From contig CAKXXW010000059.1 in the NCBI GenBank assembly GCA_934378145.1, positions 1 through 6,159 of the forward strand: a DNA stretch of 6,159 nt, given 5' to 3'. Both the position numbers and the translations under genes were made by a program. The notes below the pieces were generated by a model. That model searched no databases. It was not told where the DNA came from and worked only from the letters and a program-made list of their open reading frames with translations. This document shows, piece by piece, positions 1 through 4,151 of this stretch. The stretch is from an uncultured Eubacteriales bacterium. Its GTDB lineage: Bacteria; Bacillota; Clostridia; Oscillospirales; CAG-272. Every line of letters starts with the position of its first letter. Position 1 is the first letter of the stretch.

Positions 1-23
1 CTTGACCCCTTGGGTACTTCTCC
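1..23 (-). tRNA. tRNA 5' end, partial (Ser- or Tyr-like), cut by left edge
   Basis: Read on the minus strand, these 23 nt look like the start of a class II tRNA: acceptor strand GGAGAAG, then T8-A9, D-stem CCC, then AAG and a GG-containing D-loop (GGGGTCAAG). GGAGAAG-TA-CCC-AAG openings are typical of bacterial tRNA-Ser and close to tRNA-Tyr. The anticodon, variable arm, T-arm and acceptor 3' strand lie outside the window, so identity and integrity cannot be settled. A perfect consensus promoter lies 38 nt upstream in the correct orientation, which supports a stable-RNA gene. The alternative is chance resemblance in a leader. Confidence 0.7.
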
Positions 24-60
24 GTATTCCTTTTTCGCCGACAGCGGCGGATACTTTTAT

Positions 61-89
61 ATTATACCGCCTGTTCCGCCTTTTGTCAA
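61..89 (-). promoter_or_regulatory. Consensus sigma-A promoter for the tRNA
   Basis: The minus strand carries TTGACA (89-84), a 17-nt spacer and TATAAT (66-61), an exact match to the vegetative consensus. Transcription should begin near 54 and run left into the tRNA after a leader of about 30 nt. The leader contains a small CGCCG/CGGCG hairpin (37-50). Such a strong promoter fits a tRNA or tRNA cluster. Confidence 0.85.
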
Positions 90-100
90 TACTTTTTTAT

Positions 101-138
101 AAAAAAATTCGGGGGAGGCGCCCCGAAAGCGCCTCCCC
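101..138 (-). terminator. Rho-independent terminator of the 34-aa Cys-rich gene
   Basis: A perfect 10-bp inverted repeat, GGGGAGGCGC (112-121) and GCGCCTCCCC (129-138), has a 7-nt loop. On the minus strand it is followed by a T7 run (complement of 101-107). It starts 8 nt past the stop codon of the gene at 146-250. It also insulates that gene from the tRNA promoter just downstream. Confidence 0.9.
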
Positions 139-145
139 TTCCCCG

Positions 146-250
146 TTATCTGCCGTTGCAGCAGCAGCACCAGAGAACGAGTCCTATAAGGATCAACCAG
201 ACGATATTCTGATCGTCAAGAAGATTGCAAAGGCAGTTTCCGCCGTTCAT
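146..250 (-). CDS. Small Cys-rich single-pass membrane protein, 34 aa
   Basis: This is a tiny protein of unknown function. The start at 250 is fixed by a GGGAGG ribosome binding site 7 nt upstream; the longer in-frame reading to 448 begins at TTG without an RBS. The N-terminus is polar (MNGGNCLCN), then a DDQN segment, one hydrophobic helix at about residues 16-27 (IVWLILIGLVLW), then four consecutive cysteines (28-31) and NGR. Six of 34 residues are Cys. Short proteins built as Asn/Gly/Cys head, one membrane helix and Cys-rich tail are frequent in Clostridia and are usually left as hypothetical. Some resemble small sporulation-associated membrane proteins such as YjcZ in size and layout. The paired CxC and CCCC could bind metal or form disulfides, but that is inference. 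The gene stands alone with its own terminator. Confidence 0.75.
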   Translation of the reverse strand: MNGGNCLCNLLDDQNIVWLILIGLVLWCCCCNGR

Positions 251-299
251 AAAAGAACCTCCCATTATGTTTTTCGGCTCGGTTTCCCGCTCCGTTAAC

Positions 300-327
300 A
301 TAATATGACACACCTCGCACCTTTGTG
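300..327 (-). promoter_or_regulatory. Possible sigma-K/E-type promoter for the 34-aa gene
   Basis: On the minus strand CATATTAT (307-300) matches the CATAnnnT -10 pattern of mother-cell sporulation sigma factors. CACA (327-324) fits the mACm -35 element of sigma-K with a 17-nt gap between AC and CATA. No convincing TTGACA lies at the right distance for sigma-A, although TATTAT (305-300) is an acceptable vegetative -10. The start codon lies about 50 nt downstream of the -10. The motif is short, so this is suggestive only. Confidence 0.3.
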
Positions 328-485
328 ACAGCCTTTTACAGCCTGCGCAAAAATTTTCCCGGGCGGGTGCGACCCGCGGCGCTGAATCGCAGTTTATGCA
401 CCGAAAGGGAAGGTCATCACCCGGAGATAATGCTTTTCGGGCGGACAAACGCCCTGTAAAATTAGGAATCGATTTGCACAGACAA

Positions 486-531
486 GAGGCTTCCTCCGGG
501 AGGAAGCTGGCGCCGAAGGCGACTGAAGGAG
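486..531 (+). repeat. Palindromic interspersed repeat, copy A
   Basis: The copy begins GAGGC, contains the palindrome GCTTCCTCCGGGAGGAAGC (489-507, 9-bp arms around one base) followed by TGG, and ends GACTGAAGGAG (521-531). Elements of the form palindrome ... GACTGAnGGAG are abundant in many Clostridia genomes as noncoding, MITE-like repeats. No transposase is present. It faces copy B in opposite orientation. Confidence 0.65.
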
Positions 532-598
532 AGTGCGGTATAAAGAATTTAAGATCGCAAACACTCCGTTTGCCTGTGTAAAAATTTTATGCCGCAGG

Positions 599-658
599 CT
601 CCCTCAGTCTTTCCTCCCCGTTGGGTCGGAAATCCAGCTCCCTCCCGGAGGGAGCCTC
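599..658 (-). repeat. Palindromic interspersed repeat, copy B, inverted
   Basis: Read on the minus strand, this begins GAGGC (658-654), carries the palindrome GCTCCCTCCGGGAGGGAGC (655-637), then TGG and a longer internal segment, and ends GACTGAGGGAG (609-599). The ends match copy A; the internal part is longer (60 versus 46 nt overall) and diverged. The palindrome differs from copy A by T to C in one arm and A to G at the mirrored position, so base pairing is preserved. Confidence 0.65.
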
Positions 659-667
659 GGTTTGGGC

Positions 668-699
668 GGTCGTCATTCGACAGAAGTGAGGTCTGCCTT
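668..699 (+). repeat. Direct repeat with CGACAGAA core, unit 1
   Basis: GGTC, then CGACAGAA, TGA, GTCT and CCTT in fixed register. It matches the unit at 751-782 at 24 of 32 positions by eye, offset 83 bases. The core resembles noncoding repeats common in Clostridia intergenic regions. No coding function is apparent. Confidence 0.45.
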
Positions 700-712
700 G
701 CTCCTTTGAAAC

Positions 713-735
713 GGGAGGATGGTATCCTCCCCTAC
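713..735 (-). repeat. GTAGGGG-type palindromic repeat, copy 1
   Basis: On the minus strand this reads GTAGGGGAGGAT, ACC, ATCCTCCC, a palindrome with 8-bp arms (GGGAGGAT/ATCCTCCC). It is inverted relative to the copy at 843-865, which it matches at 20 of 23 positions. Repeats of this pattern are widespread as noncoding elements in Clostridia. Confidence 0.5.
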
Positions 736-750
736 GGGTATACGGAGAAT

Positions 751-782
751 GGTCATTTCACGACAGAAATGATGTCTTCCTT
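751..782 (+). repeat. Direct repeat with CGACAGAA core, unit 2
   Basis: Second unit of the repeat at 668-699. Here TCATTTC (753-759) and GAAATGA (766-772) form a perfect 7-bp hairpin around ACGACA. The hairpin is degraded in unit 1, so this copy looks the more intact of the two. Confidence 0.45.
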
Positions 783-842
783 TTCCCGTTCGGGGGCGGA
801 TAATAAGATTTTCACCAAGGACGGTGAACTTTATTTTCAATT

Positions 843-865
843 GTAGGGGAGAATATTATCCTCCC
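843..865 (+). repeat. GTAGGGG-type palindromic repeat, copy 2
   Basis: Reads GTAGGGGAGAAT, ATT, ATCCTCCC. It is the inverted partner of 713-735. The dyad is slightly weakened because GGGAGAAT is set against ATCCTCCC. Together the two copies bracket repeat unit 2. Confidence 0.5.
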
Positions 866-925
866 GTTTTTATCGGTGAAGGAAGTCTTCGTCTAAGGTG
901 ACGGGGCAGCTCTGCGGGAAAGGGT

Positions 926-961
926 AAAAAATCCCCGCCGCGAGGAAATCCTCGCGGCGGG
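926..961 (-). terminator. Rho-independent terminator of the pilin-like gene
   Basis: CCCGCCGCGAGGA (934-946) and TCCTCGCGGCGGG (949-961) are perfect 13-nt inverted arms that leave a tight AA-centred loop. On the minus strand they are followed by GAT and a run of T residues (complement of 926-931). The hairpin begins 41 nt after the pilin stop codon. Confidence 0.9.
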
Positions 962-1001
962 ATTCATTTTATGTCAATTTATGTCAATAGATTATGTTGA
1001 A

Positions 1002-2489
1002 TCAGTCGCCGCAATAAGCAGTGGTGAAAACAAAGCCTTTATCACACTTGACTTTTTCACTCTCTACTTTAGTAGCGCCCCAGTAATTATGGGAATATTC
1101 TGATTTAATCAAGTTAATCGGTTTCTCCGACTCCTCGCCAATGTGAATTGTTGCATTATTGCCATCATAAATTGCCGTTACATATGCTTTTTCGAAGAAC
1201 AGTCTGTAACCTTCAACCTTTCCGTCCTTGTCAAGCTTTTCAACAACGGCTGTGGCGGTGGTTGTTACTTCCTCGGTTGTTGCACCGCTGGTGGGAATAA
1301 CATATTTATTATTTTCACGTTCCATATTAGTAACAGTAACCTTTGTTTCACCCGAAAGTTTAACGACTTTTCTGTCGAATTTTCCTTCAACAAGGTTCAG
1401 GGTAGCATTAACCCATACATCAAAAGGCCTGTCAAATGTTGCGACTTTTTTTGTTGTCAGACATCCGATAACCTTTCCGGCTTCGCCCTCGGAGCAGTTG
1501 ACTGTCACATTTTCGATTTTGCATCCGGTCACCTTAATGTTTGTATCGCCCATAACCTGACCGACGAGGACGCCGACCTTGTTCTTGCCGTTGATAACAG
1601 TATCTATAACTTTGACATTGTTAAATTCAACGGTGACAGTTTGTTTTGACATTACCTTACCGACGACGGCAGCAACGCCTCCGGTCTCAAGGTCGCCGAA
1701 GGTGCCTCCGGAAATTGTAATGTCTTTGATTGTTACGGTGTTGCTTTCTGTGCCGTTCTTGGTGTCAATTACCTGAATAAGCCCACTTGCATAGTTTTTG
1801 CCCACGTTGTCGCCCTGTTCTACTGTTCCTATATAGTTGTTTTTAAGCTGTGAAAGACCCTTGATCGTGGTTCCGTTTTCACCGTATCCAATGATATTAT
1901 AGTCGCCTTTTGCCGAGATCTGGAATCCGACATCCGCGCCCATAAGGTCGATCGTAGGGACATTAAACTGTACAGTTATTCCCGCGGGAAGGTTATTCTT
2001 ATTGGCTTTTGCGAAAGCGTAATACTGCTCGGCAGAGCCGATGGTTACGGTCTTTCCGTCTGTGCTTGTTTCATAATTCTTGTCTTCTTTTATTTCGCCG
2101 CTGAGAGAGAGCCAGCCGTTTGACTCGCGGTCTGCCGTTTTGTAATCCTCGGGGAAGATAACATTATAATCGGCGTCGGTGTAAAGAACGCGGTTCAGCT
2201 TGCTGTCCCAGAAGAAGAACCTGCCGGATACGAGCGGATGATAGTCCTTAACGGTCATACCGCCGTTCTCAAGTGCCTTGAATACCTCGTTGATCGTCTT
2301 GGGTTCCTCTACCTCGTTGATTGCAAGGAAGGTGTTCATTTCGCGAACAGCCTGAATGTCCGCGCTGGTGTTAGCCTTCTGAATAAGGCTCGCGAAGGTA
2401 GGGATAAGCACTGCAGCGAGAATTGCTATAATCGCTATGACTATAACAAGCTCGACGATAGTGAAACCCTTTTTGGTGCTTCTTTTCAT
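1002..2489 (-). CDS. Type IV pilin-like protein with large beta-rich, GLUG-like ectodomain, 495 aa
   Basis: A surface or secreted type IV pilin/pseudopilin relative. The start at 2489 is set by AAAGGAG 7 nt upstream; an in-frame ATG at 2555 lies inside the structured leader and lacks an RBS. MKRSTKKG is the leader peptide, with predicted prepilin peptidase cleavage at G8/F9. FTIVE supplies the conserved Glu at mature position 5, and residues 9-32 form the hydrophobic helix. Residues 33-60 continue the pilin stalk, and 87-115 (FFFWDSKLNRVLYTD) resemble the head of clostridial pilins. From about 145 the protein is beta-rich with Gly-hydrophobic repeats like GLUG motifs (271-279, 305-313, 337-344), suggesting a beta-solenoid. 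At 495 aa it is far longer than the usual 150-200 aa. No assembly ATPase, PilC or prepilin peptidase gene is in the window. Its DNA is visibly AT-richer than spoVAF. Ligand and role are unknown; adhesin is a guess. Confidence 0.85.
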   Translation of the reverse strand: MKRSTKKGFTIVELVIVIAIIAILAAVLIPTFASLIQKANTSADIQAVREMNTFLAINEVEEPKTINEVFKALENGGMTVKDYHPLVSGRFFFWDSKLNRVLYTDADYNVIFPEDYKTADRESNGWLSLSGEIKEDKNYETSTDGKTVTIGSAEQYYAFAKANKNNLPAGITVQFNVPTIDLMGADVGFQISAKGDYNIIGYGENGTTIKGLSQLKNNYIGTVEQGDNVGKNYASGLIQVIDTKNGTESNTVTIKDITISGGTFGDLETGGVAAVVGKVMSKQTVTVEFNNVKVIDTVINGKNKVGVLVGQVMGDTNIKVTGCKIENVTVNCSEGEAGKVIGCLTTKKVATFDRPFDVWVNATLNLVEGKFDRKVVKLSGETKVTVTNMERENNKYVIPTSGATTEEVTTTATAVVEKLDKDGKVEGYRLFFEKAYVTAIYDGNNATIHIGEESEKPINLIKSEYSHNYWGATKVESEKVKCDKGFVFTTAYCGD

Positions 2490-2516
2490 GGTTTTTTCTC
2501 CTTTTCTGATTTGTTT

Positions 2517-2562
2517 TTCGCGGTAAGACGCGAATTTTTTTCGCAGAGTTACCAACTCTACG
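2517..2562 (-). promoter_or_regulatory. Structured leader of the pilin gene: dyad, A7, second hairpin
   Basis: In the minus-strand 5' leader an imperfect dyad (2562-2542) has arms CGTAGAGTT and AACTCTGCG around GGT, with one T-G wobble if folded as RNA. It is followed by A7 (2541-2535) and a second hairpin TTCGCG/CGCGAA (2534-2529 with 2522-2517). The RBS follows about 14 nt later. The dyad plus A7 recurs in inverted orientation at 2690-2717. It could be an operator at the transcription start or a regulatory RNA element; it matches no riboswitch I recognise, including c-di-GMP types. Confidence 0.55.
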
Positions 2563-2574
2563 AAGGCAAAAGGG

Positions 2575-2603
2575 CTTATAAAACCATAAAAATGAAGTGC
2601 AAA
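2575..2603 (-). promoter_or_regulatory. Probable sigma-A promoter of the pilin gene
   Basis: The minus strand has TTTGCA (2603-2598), a 17-nt spacer and TATAAG (2580-2575). The -35 matches 4 of 6 and the -10 matches 5 of 6. Transcription would begin near 2567, just before the dyad at 2562, giving a leader of about 80 nt. It is much weaker than the other promoters here, so an activator may be needed. Confidence 0.45.
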
Positions 2604-2655
2604 TGGACTTTGTTCACAAATGAATGGACAAACAAAATATTTTCTTGAAATTCTA

Positions 2656-2684
2656 TTGACATCGGGGGCAATATGTGGTATAAT
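2656..2684 (+). promoter_or_regulatory. Perfect extended sigma-A promoter facing right
   Basis: TTGACA (2656-2661), a 17-nt spacer and TATAAT (2679-2684) match the consensus exactly, and TGG before the -10 supplies the extended TGn element. Transcription would begin near 2691, inside the dyad at 2690-2710. No plus-strand gene follows; the next gene is on the minus strand and convergent. Confidence 0.8.
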
Positions 2685-2689
2685 CGTGT

Positions 2690-2745
2690 CGTAGAGTTGG
2701 TAAATCTACGAAAAAAACCTCGCAGGAATCTGCGAGGTTTTTCTT
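2690..2745 (+). ncRNA. Predicted very short RNA of about 50 nt
   Basis: A perfect promoter at 2656-2684 is followed within about 55 nt by a strong terminator, so the predicted product is a tiny RNA. It would contain a 5' hairpin (CGTAGA/TCTACG, 2690-2695 with 2705-2710), an A7 linker (2711-2717) and the terminator hairpin with its U-tract. There is no ATG or room for a useful peptide. The dyad and A7 repeat those in the pilin leader on the other strand. It may be a regulatory or decoy RNA, or only a duplicated leader that lost its gene. Transcription is unproven. Confidence 0.45.
2711..2743. terminator. Bidirectional Rho-independent terminator
   Basis: CCTCGCAG (2718-2725) and CTGCGAGG (2730-2737) pair perfectly around GAAT. 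A7 lies on the left and TTTTTC plus further T residues on the right, so a U-tract is available in both directions. On the minus strand it ends the isomerase-like gene about 48 nt past its stop. On the plus strand it ends the short transcript from 2656-2684. Confidence 0.9.
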
Positions 2746-2784
2746 TTTTATAAATTTTTTTGCGGAAGGGGCGGAGAACGCCTC

Positions 2785-3648
2785 TCAGTCCCTTGCGATG
2801 AGGTCGGTGAGGTAGTTCCCAACGCCGAGCATATACGCCGCGATGCCCTCACGGACTCCGGCGTCCATCGGCAGGCGGAACATCTTACATTCATAATTGA
2901 AGACGCCCGTGTATCCCGCCTTTCTGAGGCCCTCGACCGCGTCGAGCCAATCTATCGTTCCGAGGAAGGGCGGCAGATGCTCGTCCTCTCCCCCGTGGTT
3001 ATCGTTCACATGAAGCACCTTGAGCCTTTTTCCGACCTTCTCAAGCTCCTCCGACTGCTTACGGAGTCCCGTCGTATGCGAATGTCCGAAGTCCCAGCAG
3101 ACATCGGCGCCGAAGTAATCGGCGATCTCTATCACCTCGTCGGCGACCGAGGAATAGCGGTGGATGCCCTCAGCCTCTCTTCCGCTCCTCATATTCTCTA
3201 TCGTGAGGCGCACGCCGTACTTTGCCGCCTGCTCGGCGTAGGGGGTGAGGTACTCGACATTTCTCTTGAAGCCGTCGTCGGATGTCTTGTTCCTTGCCGG
3301 ATGGATGACGGCGTTCTTTATTCCCGCAAAGCCCGCTGCTTCTATCGCGAGCATCATATTCTTTCTGAACTGTTCCTTGTCATCGCTCCCGTCGGCTCTC
3401 TTTACCGGCTTGAAGGGCAGGTGTCCATAGTCCATCCTTATCCCGTACTTCGCGGCAAGGTCCGCCGTTTCGGAAAGGATCCTCTTCCAATCCACGCCCA
3501 TATCGTCGGGGACGGTCGCGATATCGAAGTCTATCGCCTGAAATCCCACCTTGTGAAAATGCTCGACCATCTCGATCGGGGAGTATTTTCCGTCGGGTGT
3601 GACGGTATGAAAGCGCGACGACGCGCCGATGAGCAGTTTTTCCTTCAT
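2785..3648 (-). CDS. Sugar-phosphate isomerase/epimerase-like TIM barrel protein, 287 aa
   Basis: A soluble, probably cytoplasmic protein of the xylose isomerase-like TIM barrel superfamily (AP endonuclease family 2 fold, with IolE, IolI and ketose 3-epimerases). Length is typical. The expected metal-site pattern is visible: Glu151 in TIENM, Asp186 and His189 in CWDFGHSH, His213 in VLHVND and Glu253 in YECK, with His75 and His116 as further candidate active-site residues. The spacing closely follows the E-D-H-E ligands of D-tagatose 3-epimerase-type enzymes, so a divalent-metal sugar isomerase or epimerase is likely. The substrate cannot be told. The start at 3648 has AGAGG 9 nt upstream; a nearby ATG at 3655 is in another frame. 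It has its own perfect promoter and terminator and no sugar-uptake or kinase neighbour to indicate a pathway. Confidence 0.88.
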   Translation of the reverse strand: MKEKLLIGASSRFHTVTPDGKYSPIEMVEHFHKVGFQAIDFDIATVPDDMGVDWKRILSETADLAAKYGIRMDYGHLPFKPVKRADGSDDKEQFRKNMMLAIEAAGFAGIKNAVIHPARNKTSDDGFKRNVEYLTPYAEQAAKYGVRLTIENMRSGREAEGIHRYSSVADEVIEIADYFGADVCWDFGHSHTTGLRKQSEELEKVGKRLKVLHVNDNHGGEDEHLPPFLGTIDWLDAVEGLRKAGYTGVFNYECKMFRLPMDAGVREGIAAYMLGVGNYLTDLIARD

Positions 3649-3676
3649 TATGCATTACCTCTCTTTCATACCTGAG

Positions 3677-3705
3677 ATTATACACCCGAAAGAAAAAATT
3701 GTCAA
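3677..3705 (-). promoter_or_regulatory. Consensus sigma-A promoter of the isomerase-like gene
   Basis: The minus strand has TTGACA (3705-3700), a 17-nt spacer and TATAAT (3682-3677), an exact consensus. Transcription should begin near 3670, giving a leader of about 20 nt that carries only the RBS. Strong constitutive expression is the simplest reading; no operator-like dyad is seen. Confidence 0.88.
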
Positions 3706-3727
3706 ATGCCCGACGGTATTTTCCGCC

Positions 3728-3766
3728 AAAAAAGGCTGCAAGAAAGGCTCTGCCCCTCTTACAGCC
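3728..3766 (-). terminator. Rho-independent terminator of the DUF378 gene
   Basis: On the minus strand GGCTG-T-AAGA (3766-3757) pairs with TCTT-G-CAGCC (3743-3734), broken by one mismatch and topped by further partial pairing. T6 follows (complement of 3733-3728). It lies just after the stop codon at 3780 and before the next promoter. Confidence 0.75.
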
Positions 3767-3779
3767 CCATGTCGGGTGC

Positions 3780-4001
3780 TTATTTGTCCTCGATCGAGGT
3801 ATATTCCTCGGCGGGTCTGAAAAGTATCGAAATGCACCATATACCCGCAAGGGCAACGAGCGTATAGATTATGCGGCTGACAAGTGCGCCCTGCCCGCCG
3901 AAGATCCACGCGACTATATCGAATCTGAAGAGGCCTATGCTTCCCCAGTTCAGCGCGCCGATGATCGTAAGCACCAGCGCGATCCTATCCATAATGACCA
4001 T
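3780..4001 (-). CDS. DUF378 family small membrane protein, 73 aa
   Basis: A two-helix integral membrane protein whose sequence matches the DUF378 pattern (the family of Bacillus YuzA), with unknown function. Helix 1 is at about residues 5-25 and contains the hallmark GALNWG (15-20); then FD and VAWIFGG (27-36); helix 2 is at about 43-61 with RIIYTLVALAGI. The tail is charged and cytosolic or external (EEYTSIEDK). Length fits the usual 65-80 aa. AAGGAGG lies 10 nt before the ATG at 4001; Met4 is an alternative start but would be 19 nt from the RBS. The gene stands alone with its own terminator and diverges from spoVAF across about 150 bp. Nothing in the sequence ties it to germination. Confidence 0.9.
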   Translation of the reverse strand: MVIMDRIALVLTIIGALNWGSIGLFRFDIVAWIFGGQGALVSRIIYTLVALAGIWCISILFRPAEEYTSIEDK

Positions 4002-4060
4002 TTCGGAAAATCCTCCTTGACTTTTTTACGGTCGCTACTATTTTGCCCGATCACGCGGAA

Positions 4061-4090
4061 ATATTACATAAAAAATTATGGGAGTATCAA
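4061..4090 (-). promoter_or_regulatory. Candidate promoter of the DUF378 gene
   Basis: The minus strand has TTGATA (4090-4085), an 18-nt spacer and TAATAT (4066-4061). The -35 matches 5 of 6, the -10 only 4 of 6, and spacing is one base long. It would give a leader of about 50 nt. It overlaps the candidate -35 of the divergent spoVAF promoter, so the two may compete. Confidence 0.35.
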
Positions 4091-4113
4091 AATCCCCCCG
4101 CGTCGGAATAATA
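4084..4113 (+). promoter_or_regulatory. Possible forespore sigma-G-type promoter of spoVAF
   Basis: GTATC (4084-4088) resembles the gHATR -35 element and AATAATA (4107-4113) resembles the CATnHTA -10 element, with an 18-nt gap; each has one mismatch. Forespore sigma-G control is known for gerA-type and spoVA operons in Bacillus, which makes the weak match worth noting. No good vegetative promoter is seen upstream of 4152. Confidence 0.3.
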
Positions 4114-4151
4114 GAATCGGAATAATCAAAAAACCGAAAGGATGACCGTTT

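Larger units (their letters stand above)
331..925. other. Gene-free stretch built largely of small repeats
   Basis: No reading frame here has a ribosome binding site, recognisable domain or plausible composition. The open frames at 396-581 and 589-846 on the plus strand translate the repeats themselves. The contents are a short GCGGGT/ACCCGC hairpin (363-377), two facing copies of a palindromic element (486-531 and 599-658), a direct repeat of about 32 nt (668-699 and 751-782) and an inverted pair of GTAGGGG-type palindromes (713-735 and 843-865). Nothing recognisable was seen in 378-480, 532-598 or 870-925. It reads as an accumulation site for noncoding repeats between two minus-strand genes. 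Confidence 0.6.

Noticed and set aside
2..298. Plus-strand open frame of 98 codons at the left edge
   Set aside because: It runs antisense across the tRNA, its promoter, the terminator and the 34-aa gene, and has no RBS.
363..377. GCGGGT/ACCCGC hairpin as a possible terminator
   Set aside because: There is no adjacent T-run in either direction and no gene end nearby.
251..448. In-frame upstream extension of the 34-aa gene, containing three CxxC pairs (residues 17-20, 34-37 and 44-47 of the long frame), zinc-ribbon-like
   Set aside because: It starts at TTG with no ribosome binding site and would run through the candidate promoter and the strong GGGAGG site at 258-262. The CxxC pattern is striking enough to re-check against relatives, but the short form is much better supported.
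396..846. Two plus-strand open frames (396-581 and 589-846)
   Set aside because: They translate the noncoding repeats, lack ribosome binding sites and show no domain or plausible composition.
480..870. CRISPR array
   Set aside because: The repeats are few, differ in orientation and spacing, are internally palindromic and have no regular spacers or cas genes.
1143..1776. Plus-strand open frames antisense to the pilin gene
   Set aside because: Composition is that of a reversed coding frame, and the pilin reading is unambiguous from its N-terminus, RBS and terminator.
2490..2555. Longer N-terminus of the pilin from the ATG at 2555
   Set aside because: It would place 22 extra residues before the prepilin leader, begin inside the dyad and ignore the AAAGGAG site upstream of 2489.
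2535..2562. c-di-GMP riboswitch in the pilin leader
   Set aside because: Such riboswitches do control pilin-like genes in Clostridia, but the leader is only about 80 nt and shows none of the GEMM-I or GEMM-II conserved blocks.
4017..4044. Possible plus-strand promoter TTGACT-N16-TATTTT
   Set aside because: Both boxes are weak, it overlaps the ribosome binding site of the DUF378 gene, and a later candidate promoter lies closer to spoVAF.
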